Shown: piece after piece, positions 6,752 through 12,838 of the stretch
Layout of the letters: every line of letters begins with the position of its first letter
Numbering within the stretch: the stretch's first letter is position 1
Assembly: GCF_037688875.1 (NCBI RefSeq)
Contig: NZ_JAWDIE010000033.1
Span: 1-13,047 of the forward strand
Reading direction: 5' to 3'
Source: Amphibiibacter pelophylacis
Lineage (GTDB): Bacteria > Pseudomonadota > Gammaproteobacteria > Burkholderiales > Burkholderiaceae_C
Length of the DNA: 13,047 nucleotides
The notes under the pieces: model-generated
The model's database searches: none
What the model was told of the DNA's origin: nothing
The model's input: only the letters and a program-made list of their open reading frames with translations
Translations under genes and position numbers: made by a program

Positions 6752-6777
6752 AAACGCGGGCCGCCCGCGTTTTTTTT
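6752..6777. terminator. Bidirectional terminator between trbM and the relaxase gene
   Basis: Perfect 9-bp stem AAACGCGGG / CCCGCGTTT with loop CCG and a long T run (6770-6777) on the plus strand. On the minus strand the same hairpin is followed by TTTCTTTTC. It lies between two convergent genes, 8 bases from the relaxase stop, and serves both. Confidence 0.9.
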
Positions 6778-6784
6778 CGTCTGC

Positions 6785-7885
6785 TTATCGGGTCTTCTCG
6801 TCGCCTGGGGTCGCCCTGCCCTGCTCCTGGCGCTGCGGCTGCGGCCGCTGCGGCTCGGCCTCGCGCTCGGCGGTCTTACCGTTCTTGCTGCGCAAGCTCT
6901 GCACAAGGGCCTCATGCTTCGTCACGACTGGCGGCATGGTCTGCACCAGTCGAACGATATCGAGCGCAATTTGCTTGTCTTCGGCCTCGCCAGTCGCCAG
7001 CGCCCGCGCGATCTGGCCGTATGCCTTCTGCGTGTCTTTCCTGGCTGCGCTGATATTGTCTTGCGCTGGGTTGGCGCGCTTTTTGCCTGTCTTCACCTCG
7101 GCTTCGGCGTCCTGCCTTTTCGCCCTGGTGACGCGGGCCGGCTCTTGGCGCTTACCCTGCTCGAATTCGGCGTCAATGTGGCGCACGGCCTGTTTCTCGG
7201 CCTTCTGCACCACGCCCCGCGCCCTGCGTGGTGTGGCGTTCGCCTCTATGCCCTGCTCGCGCAATTTCTCGGCAAACTGCTCGCGCCAAAATTGCAAGTC
7301 GCCCTTCCTCGGGTTCAAGCGAATGCCATCATTCCCCACGGCCTTGACCGCAAGGTGAACGTGCGGGTGCTTCTCGTCGTCATGAGCGGCGAAAACGTAC
7401 TGGTGATTGCCGAACTCTTGCTTGGCGAACTCTCGCGCGGCGTCCTTGACTGCCTGCCGGTCGGTGCCGGGCGGCATCGACAACACGATGTTGAAGGCTT
7501 CCTTGCGCTTCTCGCCTTCGTAGGGAATGCCGATCTTGCCCTTTGCCCATGAGTCGCGCACGTCGCGCACGGCCTCCATGCCCTGATGAATGTCGCCGTT
7601 CTCGTCCTCTATCTCCACCTCGCCATTGCGTGAGATGTAGTCCATGTGCGCTTTGATGTGCTTCATGTTCTTGCCACCGCCCGAGATTTTCACCATGACT
7701 TCGGCCGTCTTCTTGGCCGTCCTGGCTACCTTCTCTTTCGTGGCCGGCCCGCTGGGCGGCGCTGGCTTCGCGGGCTTCGTGCTGCCTCCGCTGCGGATGT
7801 TCCGGCCCTTCGACCCCTTGATCGGCGCGTAGTGAAGACGCTCGCCCCAATCCTTGATGATGCCGTCGATTACGGTCTTACTCAT
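6785..7885 (-). CDS. MOBP-type (VirD2-like) conjugative relaxase
   Basis: A 366-residue relaxase/nickase that cuts oriT and stays covalently bound to the 5' end of the transferred strand. The three-histidine metal site is AHDDEKHPHVHL (H168, H173, H175, H177). The likely catalytic tyrosine is Y83 in KAHMDYISRNG. The 50 N-terminal residues are an unusual Ser/Lys/Pro-rich leader, and the C-terminal 130 residues are charged and helical, with no LPD7, primase or helicase domain. The start at 7885 forms an ATGA overlap with the mobC stop, implying translational coupling; a GTG at 7897 would add four residues. The relaxase family and the nic sequence found upstream of mobC (TATCCTG/C) agree, as both are of IncP type. 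A short relaxase plus separate MobC is common; having the LPD7 domain in a separate plus-strand gene is the odd point. Confidence 0.93.
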   Translation of the reverse strand: MSKTVIDGIIKDWGERLHYAPIKGSKGRNIRSGGSTKPAKPAPPSGPATKEKVARTAKKTAEVMVKISGGGKNMKHIKAHMDYISRNGEVEIEDENGDIHQGMEAVRDVRDSWAKGKIGIPYEGEKRKEAFNIVLSMPPGTDRQAVKDAAREFAKQEFGNHQYVFAAHDDEKHPHVHLAVKAVGNDGIRLNPRKGDLQFWREQFAEKLREQGIEANATPRRARGVVQKAEKQAVRHIDAEFEQGKRQEPARVTRAKRQDAEAEVKTGKKRANPAQDNISAARKDTQKAYGQIARALATGEAEDKQIALDIVRLVQTMPPVVTKHEALVQSLRSKNGKTAEREAEPQRPQPQRQEQGRATPGDEKTR

Positions 7886-8427
7886 TCGATGTTCCACCGC
7901 TCAAGGCTGGCCCGAATAGCACCACTGACTTTCTCCGTATGCGCGTCGATGATGGCGCGAAGCCGTTCGATTGATTCAATCGTGACTGAATCGCGCCGCC
8001 CCTCGTTCATGGCCTTGGCTACTTGGTTGAGGTTGCGCCCGATGGCAAGCAACTGATAGTTCGACTCGCCCAGCGCGTCGATTTCCTTCATGCCGAACTG
8101 CGGTTCGCGCGTAAGGCCCGCCCGGATCGCGTCAATGATCCAGCGCCGTTGCGAACAACGCTCAAGGTTGGAGCGTTCCAGCACGGCCAGCTTTTCGGAT
8201 TTGGTCATGAGGATTTCAAACCGCACCTTGGGTTCATCGTCGGGCGCTTCACCAGTCTGGCGCATAGGCGGCGGCGGTGGATTCTTGGCGGCTTTCTCTA
8301 GCTGCTGCTCGATGGCCTCTTTGATCGCTGCGCCGGGCGTCTTTCCAAGACCGGCGCAGTAATCCACCCAGCGCGCTTTGAGGTCTGCGCCCAGGTGGAT
8401 GTTCATGGCACGGCTCGGTTTCTCCAT
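7882..8427 (-). CDS. mobC: MobC-like relaxosome accessory protein
   Basis: A 181-residue protein. Residues about 70-180 (VRFEILMTKSEKLAVLERS...RRWIIDAIRAGL, then ESNYQLLAIGRNLNQVAKAMNEGR) match MobC-type proteins, whose signature is the GxNLNQ(I/V)A helix. The N-terminus (MNIHLGADLKARWVDYC) looks like a second small ribbon-helix-helix-type unit, separated by a Pro-rich linker. Such proteins bind oriT, open the strands and help the relaxase reach nic. GGAG lies five bases upstream of the ATG. The gene overlaps the relaxase by four bases and begins about 90 bases from nic, the classical oriT-mobC-relaxase order. The oriT-overlapping promoter suggests autoregulation by its own product. Confidence 0.88.
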   Translation of the reverse strand: MEKPSRAMNIHLGADLKARWVDYCAGLGKTPGAAIKEAIEQQLEKAAKNPPPPPMRQTGEAPDDEPKVRFEILMTKSEKLAVLERSNLERCSQRRWIIDAIRAGLTREPQFGMKEIDALGESNYQLLAIGRNLNQVAKAMNEGRRDSVTIESIERLRAIIDAHTEKVSGAIRASLERWNIE

Positions 8428-8489
8428 AACGGCTCCAACAGGTCATGCAAAAGTGAAAAGGGGGGGATCAATGTGTAAGCTGTGCGCAC

Positions 8490-8518
8490 ACTATACCGGC
8501 GATTAGCCTATCCTGCAA
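8490..8518 (-). promoter_or_regulatory. Candidate mobC-relaxase promoter overlapping nic
   Basis: On the minus strand TATAGT (8495-8490) is preceded, after 17 bases, by TTGCAG (8518-8513). The -10 box is good and the -35 weak. The -35 box covers the nic bases, so relaxosome binding would repress the mob operon, as known for IncP-type oriTs. Prediction from sequence only. Confidence 0.45.
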
Positions 8519-8540
8519 TAGACCACACCCCCCCACACTT

Positions 8541-8554
8541 TTGGTCATGACCAA
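8541..8554. promoter_or_regulatory. Perfect palindrome TTGGTCATGACCAA, candidate operator
   Basis: A perfect 14-bp palindrome upstream of the mob promoter. The identical 14-mer occurs at 2507-2520, and near copies at 9553-9566 (13/14), 8201-8214 (11/14) and 4587-4600 (11/14). A shared central GTCATGAC is also present in a 12-bp palindrome at 3636-3647. A dispersed operator or ParB-type site is the likely meaning. Confidence 0.55.
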
Positions 8555-8645
8555 GCGTTTTTTGCTCTTGGGATTGAAAACGTGGTCTTGAAAGCGCCCC
8601 GTAGAACGATCTGTGCGGGATTTCGGGCACGGATTGTTCTCGGGC

Positions 8646-8671
8646 AAAAAAAACCGCCAAAACTTGGCGGT
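8646..8671 (-). terminator. Terminator of the ssb-korA-incC-korB-DUF192 operon
   Basis: On the minus strand, stem ACCGCCAA / TTGGCGGT (8 bp, loop GTT) is followed by a run of eight T (8653-8646). It starts 21 bases after the DUF192 stop codon and separates the control operon from oriT. Confidence 0.9.
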
Positions 8672-8692
8672 GTCGATCACTTCTAACGCGGC

Positions 8693-9169
8693 CTACTTCG
8701 TAGGTCGGCAATCCTCTTTCAGCAGCCGGGAACCGACTGCAAGCCCTTCACGCTGGAACTGGCCTTGTGCGAGTTCCAAGGCGTACTTGGCGGGTTTCAT
8801 CGACAAATGGTATTCGTCGGATTCGGGCTGCATGTCCTCGATGACGAACAGGGTTCCATCCTCGGACACGAACGCGATTGATAACGGAATTCGGGTGTCT
8901 CGCATCCAGAAGGCCAGTTTGCCCGGTGGGTCAAACGCGAACAACATTCCCGGTCCGGCGTCATCGCGGTTGGAAAGTCCTTTCGCTTGCTGGGCCTTCG
9001 TGCGTGCAACGGGAACGCCGCGAAGCTGGACGTTCCCGGTAAATGTCAGGTCGCATACTTCGGCCACGTCGGCGGCTTGCGCTTGCTGCCTATGGGCAGC
9101 AAACGCAAGCAACGCACCGGCCACGATAAGGCCGACTGCGCTTTTCATGATCGCCGGTTTCATGGTCAT
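8693..9169 (-). CDS. Exported DUF192-family protein
   Basis: A 158-residue protein with an N-terminal signal peptide (hydrophobic AVGLIVAGALLAFAA, probable cleavage after QAQA at 32) and one DUF192 domain (residues about 45-150). Family motifs are visible: R.K.QQAKGLSNR, GMLFAFD, FWMRDTRIPLSIAFVSEDG, IEDMQP, KPAKYALEL..G. and GLAVGS. The start at 9169 overlaps the korB stop as ATGA, indicating coupled translation; the frame is open eleven codons further upstream without a better start. It is the last gene of the central control operon, just before its terminator. The function of DUF192 is unknown; its exported form in a plasmid control operon suggests an envelope role early after transfer, because this side of oriT enters first. 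That is inference only. Confidence 0.88.
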   Translation of the reverse strand: MTMKPAIMKSAVGLIVAGALLAFAAHRQQAQAADVAEVCDLTFTGNVQLRGVPVARTKAQQAKGLSNRDDAGPGMLFAFDPPGKLAFWMRDTRIPLSIAFVSEDGTLFVIEDMQPESDEYHLSMKPAKYALELAQGQFQREGLAVGSRLLKEDCRPTK

Positions 9170-10314
9170 TTCTCGGCTTCGGTCAGCAGGTTGATTTTGC
9201 AAGCGCCCGCATCTACTTCTTGATCGCCGCCGCCATCCTCGAAGCGGATATGAATCAGGCCAGCAGAGCTAGGCCGGCGATTCAGCAAAACAGCCGCCGA
9301 ACGCCCGTCAAATTCCACCAGCAAAAGCGGCTTGCTCATGCGGTCGGGATCGGACACGGCGCGGCCCTTCGGCCAGCTTGTCAGCTCGCCCGTATCGCGG
9401 CCCGCTTCGCCATCCTCGCCAGTGCCTGCACCGTCGCCCTGGCCGTTGTCGTCGCCCTTCTTGCTGGCAGGCTTCGCCTTGCCGCCGTCGATTTCGCTCT
9501 CGCCGGTTGCGCCACCGTTGCCGCCTTGGCCTTCGCCAGCGCCGCCCGGAATTTGGTCATGACGAAATTTCGAGGCATCGCCTCTACCGCCCGGCTCGCC
9601 GCCCTGCTGGCCTTCGCCAGCAGCAGGCGCGGCCGGTGCGGGCTTCTTCTTGCCCTTCAATTCGTCGGCCAGATCGGCAACCGTCTTGCGCGTGATTTCG
9701 GCCGCCTCGGCGCACCATGCTTCGACTTGCTCGGGGAACTTCTCATGCAAGCCGCGCAGCTCGTACAGCGTCTTAGGCGACGTGCATTTGCCGTTACTGT
9801 AGGCGTCTTCGATGCAGGCGGGCGGATCAATCAACGCAAGGTGCTGCGTGATGATTGCGCCGTCTTTGCCCAGGTTCTTTGCAATGGCCTTCTTCTGGTC
9901 GCCAGCATCCAAGCGTTTCTTGATGAACAACGCGAGTTCCATCGGCTTCAAGTCGTCGCGCTGGATGTTCTCGATGACTTGATCGTAGTCGTCGTGCGAC
10001 TCGTCAACGAAAGCCGGGATAGTAGGGCGGCCAGCCGCTAGCGAACCGCGATAGCGGCGCGCGCCATAGTTCAGCATCCACTTACCGGGCTTGCTCGGGT
10101 GAGTGCGAACGGATACGGGCGTTTTCACACCACGCGCCCGAATGCTGTCGGTCATTTCCTGCATGGCCTCTGGCGTAAATTCCTTGCGCGGCTGGTCGGG
10201 GTCTTCCTCGATGTCGGCAAGGGGAATGTCCAGCGGCTTGCCGGTCGGCTGCGCCGCCCCGGCCACGGCCGGGGCAGTGGGTTTTTCTTCCAGGGCGGAA
10301 AGGTCGAGTGCCAT
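9166..10314 (-). CDS. korB: KorB/ParB-type partition protein and global repressor
   Basis: A 382-residue DNA-binding protein. Residues 26-160 are the ParB N-terminal region: IPLADIEEDPDQPRKEF, the nucleotide-binding motif GARRYRG (84-90), and ENIQRDDLKPMELA. A helix-turn-helix follows (about 140-162, KKAIAKNLGKDGAIITQHLALI), then the KorB-type segment LYELRGLHEKFPEQVEAWCAEAAEITRKTVADLADEL. A 100-residue Gly/Asp/Glu-rich linker (225-320) leads to a C-terminal SH3-like KorB dimerisation domain (328-382, LLLVEFDGRSAAVLLNRRPS). RP4 KorB has the same architecture with 358 residues. It should act with the upstream ParA/IncC in partition and repress transfer and replication genes at dispersed operators. 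The ATG directly abuts the parA stop codon. The palindrome TTGGTCATGACCAA is one candidate for its binding site. Confidence 0.93.
   Translation of the reverse strand: MALDLSALEEKPTAPAVAGAAQPTGKPLDIPLADIEEDPDQPRKEFTPEAMQEMTDSIRARGVKTPVSVRTHPSKPGKWMLNYGARRYRGSLAAGRPTIPAFVDESHDDYDQVIENIQRDDLKPMELALFIKKRLDAGDQKKAIAKNLGKDGAIITQHLALIDPPACIEDAYSNGKCTSPKTLYELRGLHEKFPEQVEAWCAEAAEITRKTVADLADELKGKKKPAPAAPAAGEGQQGGEPGGRGDASKFRHDQIPGGAGEGQGGNGGATGESEIDGGKAKPASKKGDDNGQGDGAGTGEDGEAGRDTGELTSWPKGRAVSDPDRMSKPLLLVEFDGRSAAVLLNRRPSSAGLIHIRFEDGGGDQEVDAGACKINLLTEAEK
9550..9569. promoter_or_regulatory. Near-perfect copy of the GTCATGAC palindrome inside korB
   Basis: AATTTGGTCATGACGAAATT is a 20-bp palindrome with a single mismatched pair, and it matches the 14-bp element in 13 positions. 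It lies in the linker-coding part of korB. Confidence 0.45.
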
Positions 10315-11106
10315 TTATTGAACCTCCATGATTGAAGCGATTTTTTCAAATACCGGCTTGATCTGCGTCCACGCCTCGCGCCCGCTCGTCTTACCGAGTT
10401 TCCAGACGGGCACGCCCGCCGCCTGGGCTTCGGGAACCGCCGTGGTCTTCTTGATCGCAGCAAAGCCCGCGTCCATCGGGATCAGCAGCTTGGCGAAGTG
10501 AGTCGAAAGTTCGCGGAAGTTGTCGCGCTGGAAGGGCGTCGGTTCGACCAGATTCGGCAGGATGCCAATCAATTCCAACTTGGGATTGATCGCGGCCTTG
10601 ATCTTGCGAATACCGATGCTGTCATGGTTGAGCAGATCGCCGATACCGTCGATGGCCTCCTGATTCAGTTGCAGCGGCGACAGAACGTAGTCGCTGACAA
10701 CCAGCGACGAAAGCTGTCGAATGTCAGGGTTAGGGTTCGTGTCGATGATGCAAACGTCGAAGTCGTTATGCACCGCCTGCAAGAACGCTTGCAGGTTCGA
10801 CGCGAAGGCGTTGTGCTTGTCGGCCTGCTTTTCCATTTTCAGCAGCTCGGCATTGTCGGCCGACACCAAGACAAATTCAGCGTCTTCCACGCCGCCGACT
10901 TTGGCCGTCAAAAGGCGGCTGGCCGGCATCTGCGACACGGCGGCAATGCCCCCGGTCTTGATCGCCTTGGAGCTGTTGCGTTGGTGGTCGAAGTCGATCA
11001 CCAGCACGCGCTTGCCCATGATGAGGTGGAAAAAGTAGGCCAGTTGGACGGCCACGGCCGACTTGCCGACGCCGCCTTTTTGGTTCGCCAGAACGATGGT
11101 TTTCAT
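10315..11106 (-). CDS. incC: IncC/ParA-type partition ATPase
   Basis: A 263-residue Walker-type ParA ATPase. The deviant Walker A is KGGVGKS (10-16) at the very N-terminus, so there is no HTH domain, as in the short IncC form and type Ib-like ParAs. A' is VLVIDFDHQRNSS, where most ParAs have D-x-D-P-Q-G-N-S/T, and Walker B is VCIIDTNPNPD instead of IIDTPP, an uncommon variant. It pairs with the KorB-type protein encoded immediately downstream to segregate the plasmid. The start overlaps the upstream regulator gene stop as ATGA, with AAGGAG nine bases before. The order korA-like, parA, korB is that of the IncP-1 central control operon. The name incC rests on that order rather than on close sequence comparison. 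Confidence 0.93.
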   Translation of the reverse strand: MKTIVLANQKGGVGKSAVAVQLAYFFHLIMGKRVLVIDFDHQRNSSKAIKTGGIAAVSQMPASRLLTAKVGGVEDAEFVLVSADNAELLKMEKQADKHNAFASNLQAFLQAVHNDFDVCIIDTNPNPDIRQLSSLVVSDYVLSPLQLNQEAIDGIGDLLNHDSIGIRKIKAAINPKLELIGILPNLVEPTPFQRDNFRELSTHFAKLLIPMDAGFAAIKKTTAVPEAQAAGVPVWKLGKTSGREAWTQIKPVFEKIASIMEVQ

Positions 11107-11501
11107 GCCCGATTGCTCCTTAAAAAAGTCCGAACTGTTGTCGGTGAAGTGGAAACGCCGCTTTCTTTGAGAAACGCCACGATCTGTTCAATCGTGTAAC
11201 CCTTGTCCCGAAGGGTCTGCATCTGCGCGGAATACGGCTCAAGTGCTGAACCCGCCAGCTTCGGTTTCTCCCTGCTCATGAATTCTTCAATGCGCAGGTC
11301 TTCGGCCTTGGCGAGAAAACGGCCGCGAATAACGTTCGCTTGCTGCGGTGACATCGAGTGCGCCGCCGCCGCTTCGGACAGCGACGCACCTTCGACGATC
11401 AACGCTTTTGCAACGCCCAAGGAACGCTCCGACCATCTTTTGCATTTGGACGCCACGCGCTCAAACTGAGCGGCATCCATCCTTGGGGCGGGGGATGTCA
11501 T
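11103..11501 (-). CDS. korA: KorA/TrfB-like transcriptional regulator
   Basis: A 132-residue protein. Residues about 10-75 (AAQFERVASKCKRWSERSLGVAKALIVEGASLSEAAAAHSMSPQQANVIRGRF) follow the TrfB/KorA pattern of RP4: a helix starting with xxQF, then ARxxLVxGxxxxxxAxxxGxxxxxVxxxxxR with the HTH. Residues about 88-128 (YSAQMQTLRDKGYTIEQIVAFLKESGVSTSPTTVRTFL) form a second HTH-like unit, common in small plasmid regulators but not in the 101-residue RP4 KorA. Its position between ssb and incC-korB matches korA in IncP-1. It begins three bases after the ssb stop. It likely represses its own operon and other promoters, with the direct repeats before ssb and the CCAAGAT palindrome at 5460 as possible sites. 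The family match is by eye, so the confidence is moderate. Confidence 0.68.
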   Translation of the reverse strand: MTSPAPRMDAAQFERVASKCKRWSERSLGVAKALIVEGASLSEAAAAHSMSPQQANVIRGRFLAKAEDLRIEEFMSREKPKLAGSALEPYSAQMQTLRDKGYTIEQIVAFLKESGVSTSPTTVRTFLRSNRA

Positions 11502-11504
11502 GAG

Positions 11505-11864
11505 TTATTCACCCGCCCGGCTGAACTGTTCCCGCTTCTCTTTGCCCGGCGCACCGAACGCGAAGTCTTCCACGATGAAGTTGTACCCGTACACGATTTC
11601 GCCGTTCTTCTCGTAGTCGTTGTTTTCGACGCGGTAATCAACAATCAGTTGATCGCCCTTCATGGCGTTCTTGACGATGGTCTCGGCCTTCGCGCGGAAC
11701 GCGGTGAACTGGATCGCCACGGCACGTTCGCGGGTCTGGCCGGTGTCCTTGTCCTTGCCGGCGTACTCGTTCGCAATCAGGGTGAAACGCGCTACGGCGC
11801 GGTCGCCCGCGCCGGTCACGCTGGCTGGCCGCGCGAGGTTGCCGACGAAAACATTCTTTTGCAT
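11505..11864 (-). CDS. ssb: Short single-stranded DNA-binding protein
   Basis: A 119-residue SSB with an OB fold across residues 2-105 (KNVFVGNLARPASV, RFTLIANEY, AVAIQFTAFRAKAETIVKNAMKGDQLIVDYRVE, YNFIVEDFAF). It ends at SRAGE, so it lacks the long Gln/Gly/Pro linker and the acidic DDDIPF-like tip of chromosomal SSBs that recruits repair and replication proteins. The start at 11864 has AAGGAG seven bases upstream and gives a proper SSB N-terminus; the open frame extends upstream to 12038 through AT-rich promoter DNA and should not be used. It is the first gene of the korA-incC-korB operon. Its likely role is to protect incoming single strands and assist plasmid replication. Confidence 0.92.
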   Translation of the reverse strand: MQKNVFVGNLARPASVTGAGDRAVARFTLIANEYAGKDKDTGQTRERAVAIQFTAFRAKAETIVKNAMKGDQLIVDYRVENNDYEKNGEIVYGYNFIVEDFAFGAPGKEKREQFSRAGE

Positions 11865-11909
11865 TGTGTAGCTCCTTCGGTTGGTGCGGCCAGGATTGGC
11901 CACAAGCGA

Positions 11910-11939
11910 ATTATAACACCCATAAAACAAGTAATGCAA
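11910..11939 (-). promoter_or_regulatory. Promoter of the ssb-korA-incC-korB operon
   Basis: On the minus strand a perfect TATAAT (11915-11910) lies 46 bases before the ssb start. A weak -35 TTGCAT is 18 bases upstream. The spacer contains a copy of TTACTTGTTTTAT, so control by a bound protein is likely. Confidence 0.7.
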
Positions 11940-11967
11940 CAACAATAAAACAGAATAAAACAAGTAA
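11922..11967. repeat. Direct repeats in the ssb promoter, candidate operators
   Basis: ATAAAACAAGTAA occurs at 11922-11934 and 11955-11967, 33 bases apart, with a shorter copy ATAAAACA at 11945-11952. The first copy occupies the promoter spacer. Three helical turns between full copies suits cooperative binding of a regulator, most simply KorA-like or KorB. Confidence 0.6.
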
Positions 11968-11979
11968 GAAACAGCAACA

Positions 11980-12830
11980 GGGCAGGCCGCCCCACGCAAA
12001 CCGGGACATTTCCGGCCAATGCCAGCACTAGGCACCACGGAGACGCAACACGCGAACGCAAAAGCCCGTAGGACGCGATTTAAGCCGCTTTGGCCCTTGC
12101 TGCACCCTCGGTATGGGAAAGGTCGAGAAAACGCCTTGGCGGGCCTCCTGCGGCTGCTACAGGGCGCAATCGAGGGCAGGGCACCCCCTTCCTCTTTCTA
12201 AACGGTTTTTGCGGCCTCTCGATCACCACGAACGGTTCCGGCATGGCGCGCACACGCGCCGGGCTGAGCGGGCGGCCGACTTGTCGGCCGGGCGTGATTT
12301 GTCCCGGTCTTAGCGCCCCGCAGGGGTGGCCGCTTGCGGCCATGCCGGCCGGCTTGCCGGTCGGGACGCTTAGACCATGCCTTACCTCGGCCGTCGAGCT
12401 GCACCGCGCGGCAAGTGCCGCGCTTCGTTCTTCACGTCCTGGCCGCAGGCCAGCCATTAGAGCCTTCTGGCTGTTGGCTGTTGGTCTTTTGACTTCCTTG
12501 CGGCCTATGCGCCCAGGTGATGCCTGTTCCTGGCTGCGGCGGTGGTGCCACACCGCGCGGCAGGTGCCGCGCTTAAATCGGCATGGCCGAAGGCCATCCA
12601 TTGTTCAGGCCGGCGCGAAGCGACGGGGCGCAGGGAGTGAAGCGACCGGAGGGTAGGCGGTGTTTGCCGCGTTTCGCGGCAGCCTTTTTGCCGTTGTTCA
12701 CAACGGCGGCGGTTCCAACTACTAGGTACATTTTCTAAAGGAAAAAAAACCTAAAGGCAAGAACTACAGGGGGCAGGCCGCACGGCGGCCAAAATAGCCA
12801 ATGCTGGCAAGGCTTTGCGCGCTTTTCGGG
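11980..12830. other. Non-coding hairpin-rich region next to the origin
   Basis: No convincing gene. The region carries at least ten short inverted repeats. Three have a TT loop: 12273-12290 CGGCCGAC/GTCGGCCG, 12327-12342 TGGCCGC/GCGGCCA and 12347-12362. Two are nearly identical 24-bp direct repeats, each a perfect 8-bp hairpin (12402-12425 and 12551-12574, 23/24 identical). Others are at 12316-12326, 12439-12453, 12583-12597, 12665-12681 and 12690-12707. Open frames here have no ribosome-binding sites or recognisable domains. A short AT-rich stretch lies at 12719-12760. Confidence 0.7.
12665..12689 (+). terminator. Terminator-like hairpin before the origin
   Basis: Perfect 7-bp stem TGCCGCG / CGCGGCA with loop TTT, followed by GCC and TTTTT. 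It may insulate the origin from transcription coming from the left. No gene upstream on the plus strand obviously needs it. Confidence 0.45.
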
Positions 12831-12838
12831 CTTCGGAT

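Larger units (their letters stand above)
8441..8554. other. oriT: Origin of transfer (oriT) with IncP-type nic site
   Basis: TATCCTGC at 8509-8516 on the plus strand fits the IncP/MOBP nic consensus YATCCTG/Y, which puts nic between G8515 and C8516. A perfect 10-bp palindrome TGTGCGCACA (8481-8490) lies upstream, where relaxosome proteins bind in related oriTs. The whole is framed by an imperfect inverted repeat: GGTCATG, CAAAAGTG and G7 on the left (8441-8466), and their complements C7, CACTTTTG and CATGACC on the right (8528-8552). It sits directly upstream of mobC and the relaxase gene. With this polarity the right side (DUF192, korB) enters the recipient first and the mob genes last. Confidence 0.8.

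Noticed and set aside
6648..7358. Long plus-strand frame opposite the relaxase gene
   Set aside because: Antisense shadow of a clear relaxase; the product is Ser/Cys/Arg-rich and low-complexity, and its beginning lies across a terminator.
8468..8680. 70-residue minus-strand frame covering oriT
   Set aside because: Starts inside the terminator stem region, crosses nic and the C7 tract, and has no protein-like features.
9220..10041. 273-residue plus-strand frame opposite korB
   Set aside because: Complementary to a convincing KorB gene, Ala/Leu/Arg-rich, with no ribosome-binding site.
11865..12038. 58-residue N-terminal extension of SSB
   Set aside because: Lies across the TATAAT promoter and direct repeats; the start at 11864 has a good AAGGAG and a normal SSB N-terminus.
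12080..12656. Overlapping 173- and 188-residue open frames on opposite strands next to the origin
   Set aside because: No Shine-Dalgarno sequence, no recognisable domain, Arg/Pro/Gly-rich composition expected from GC-rich hairpins, and both strands open over the same bases.
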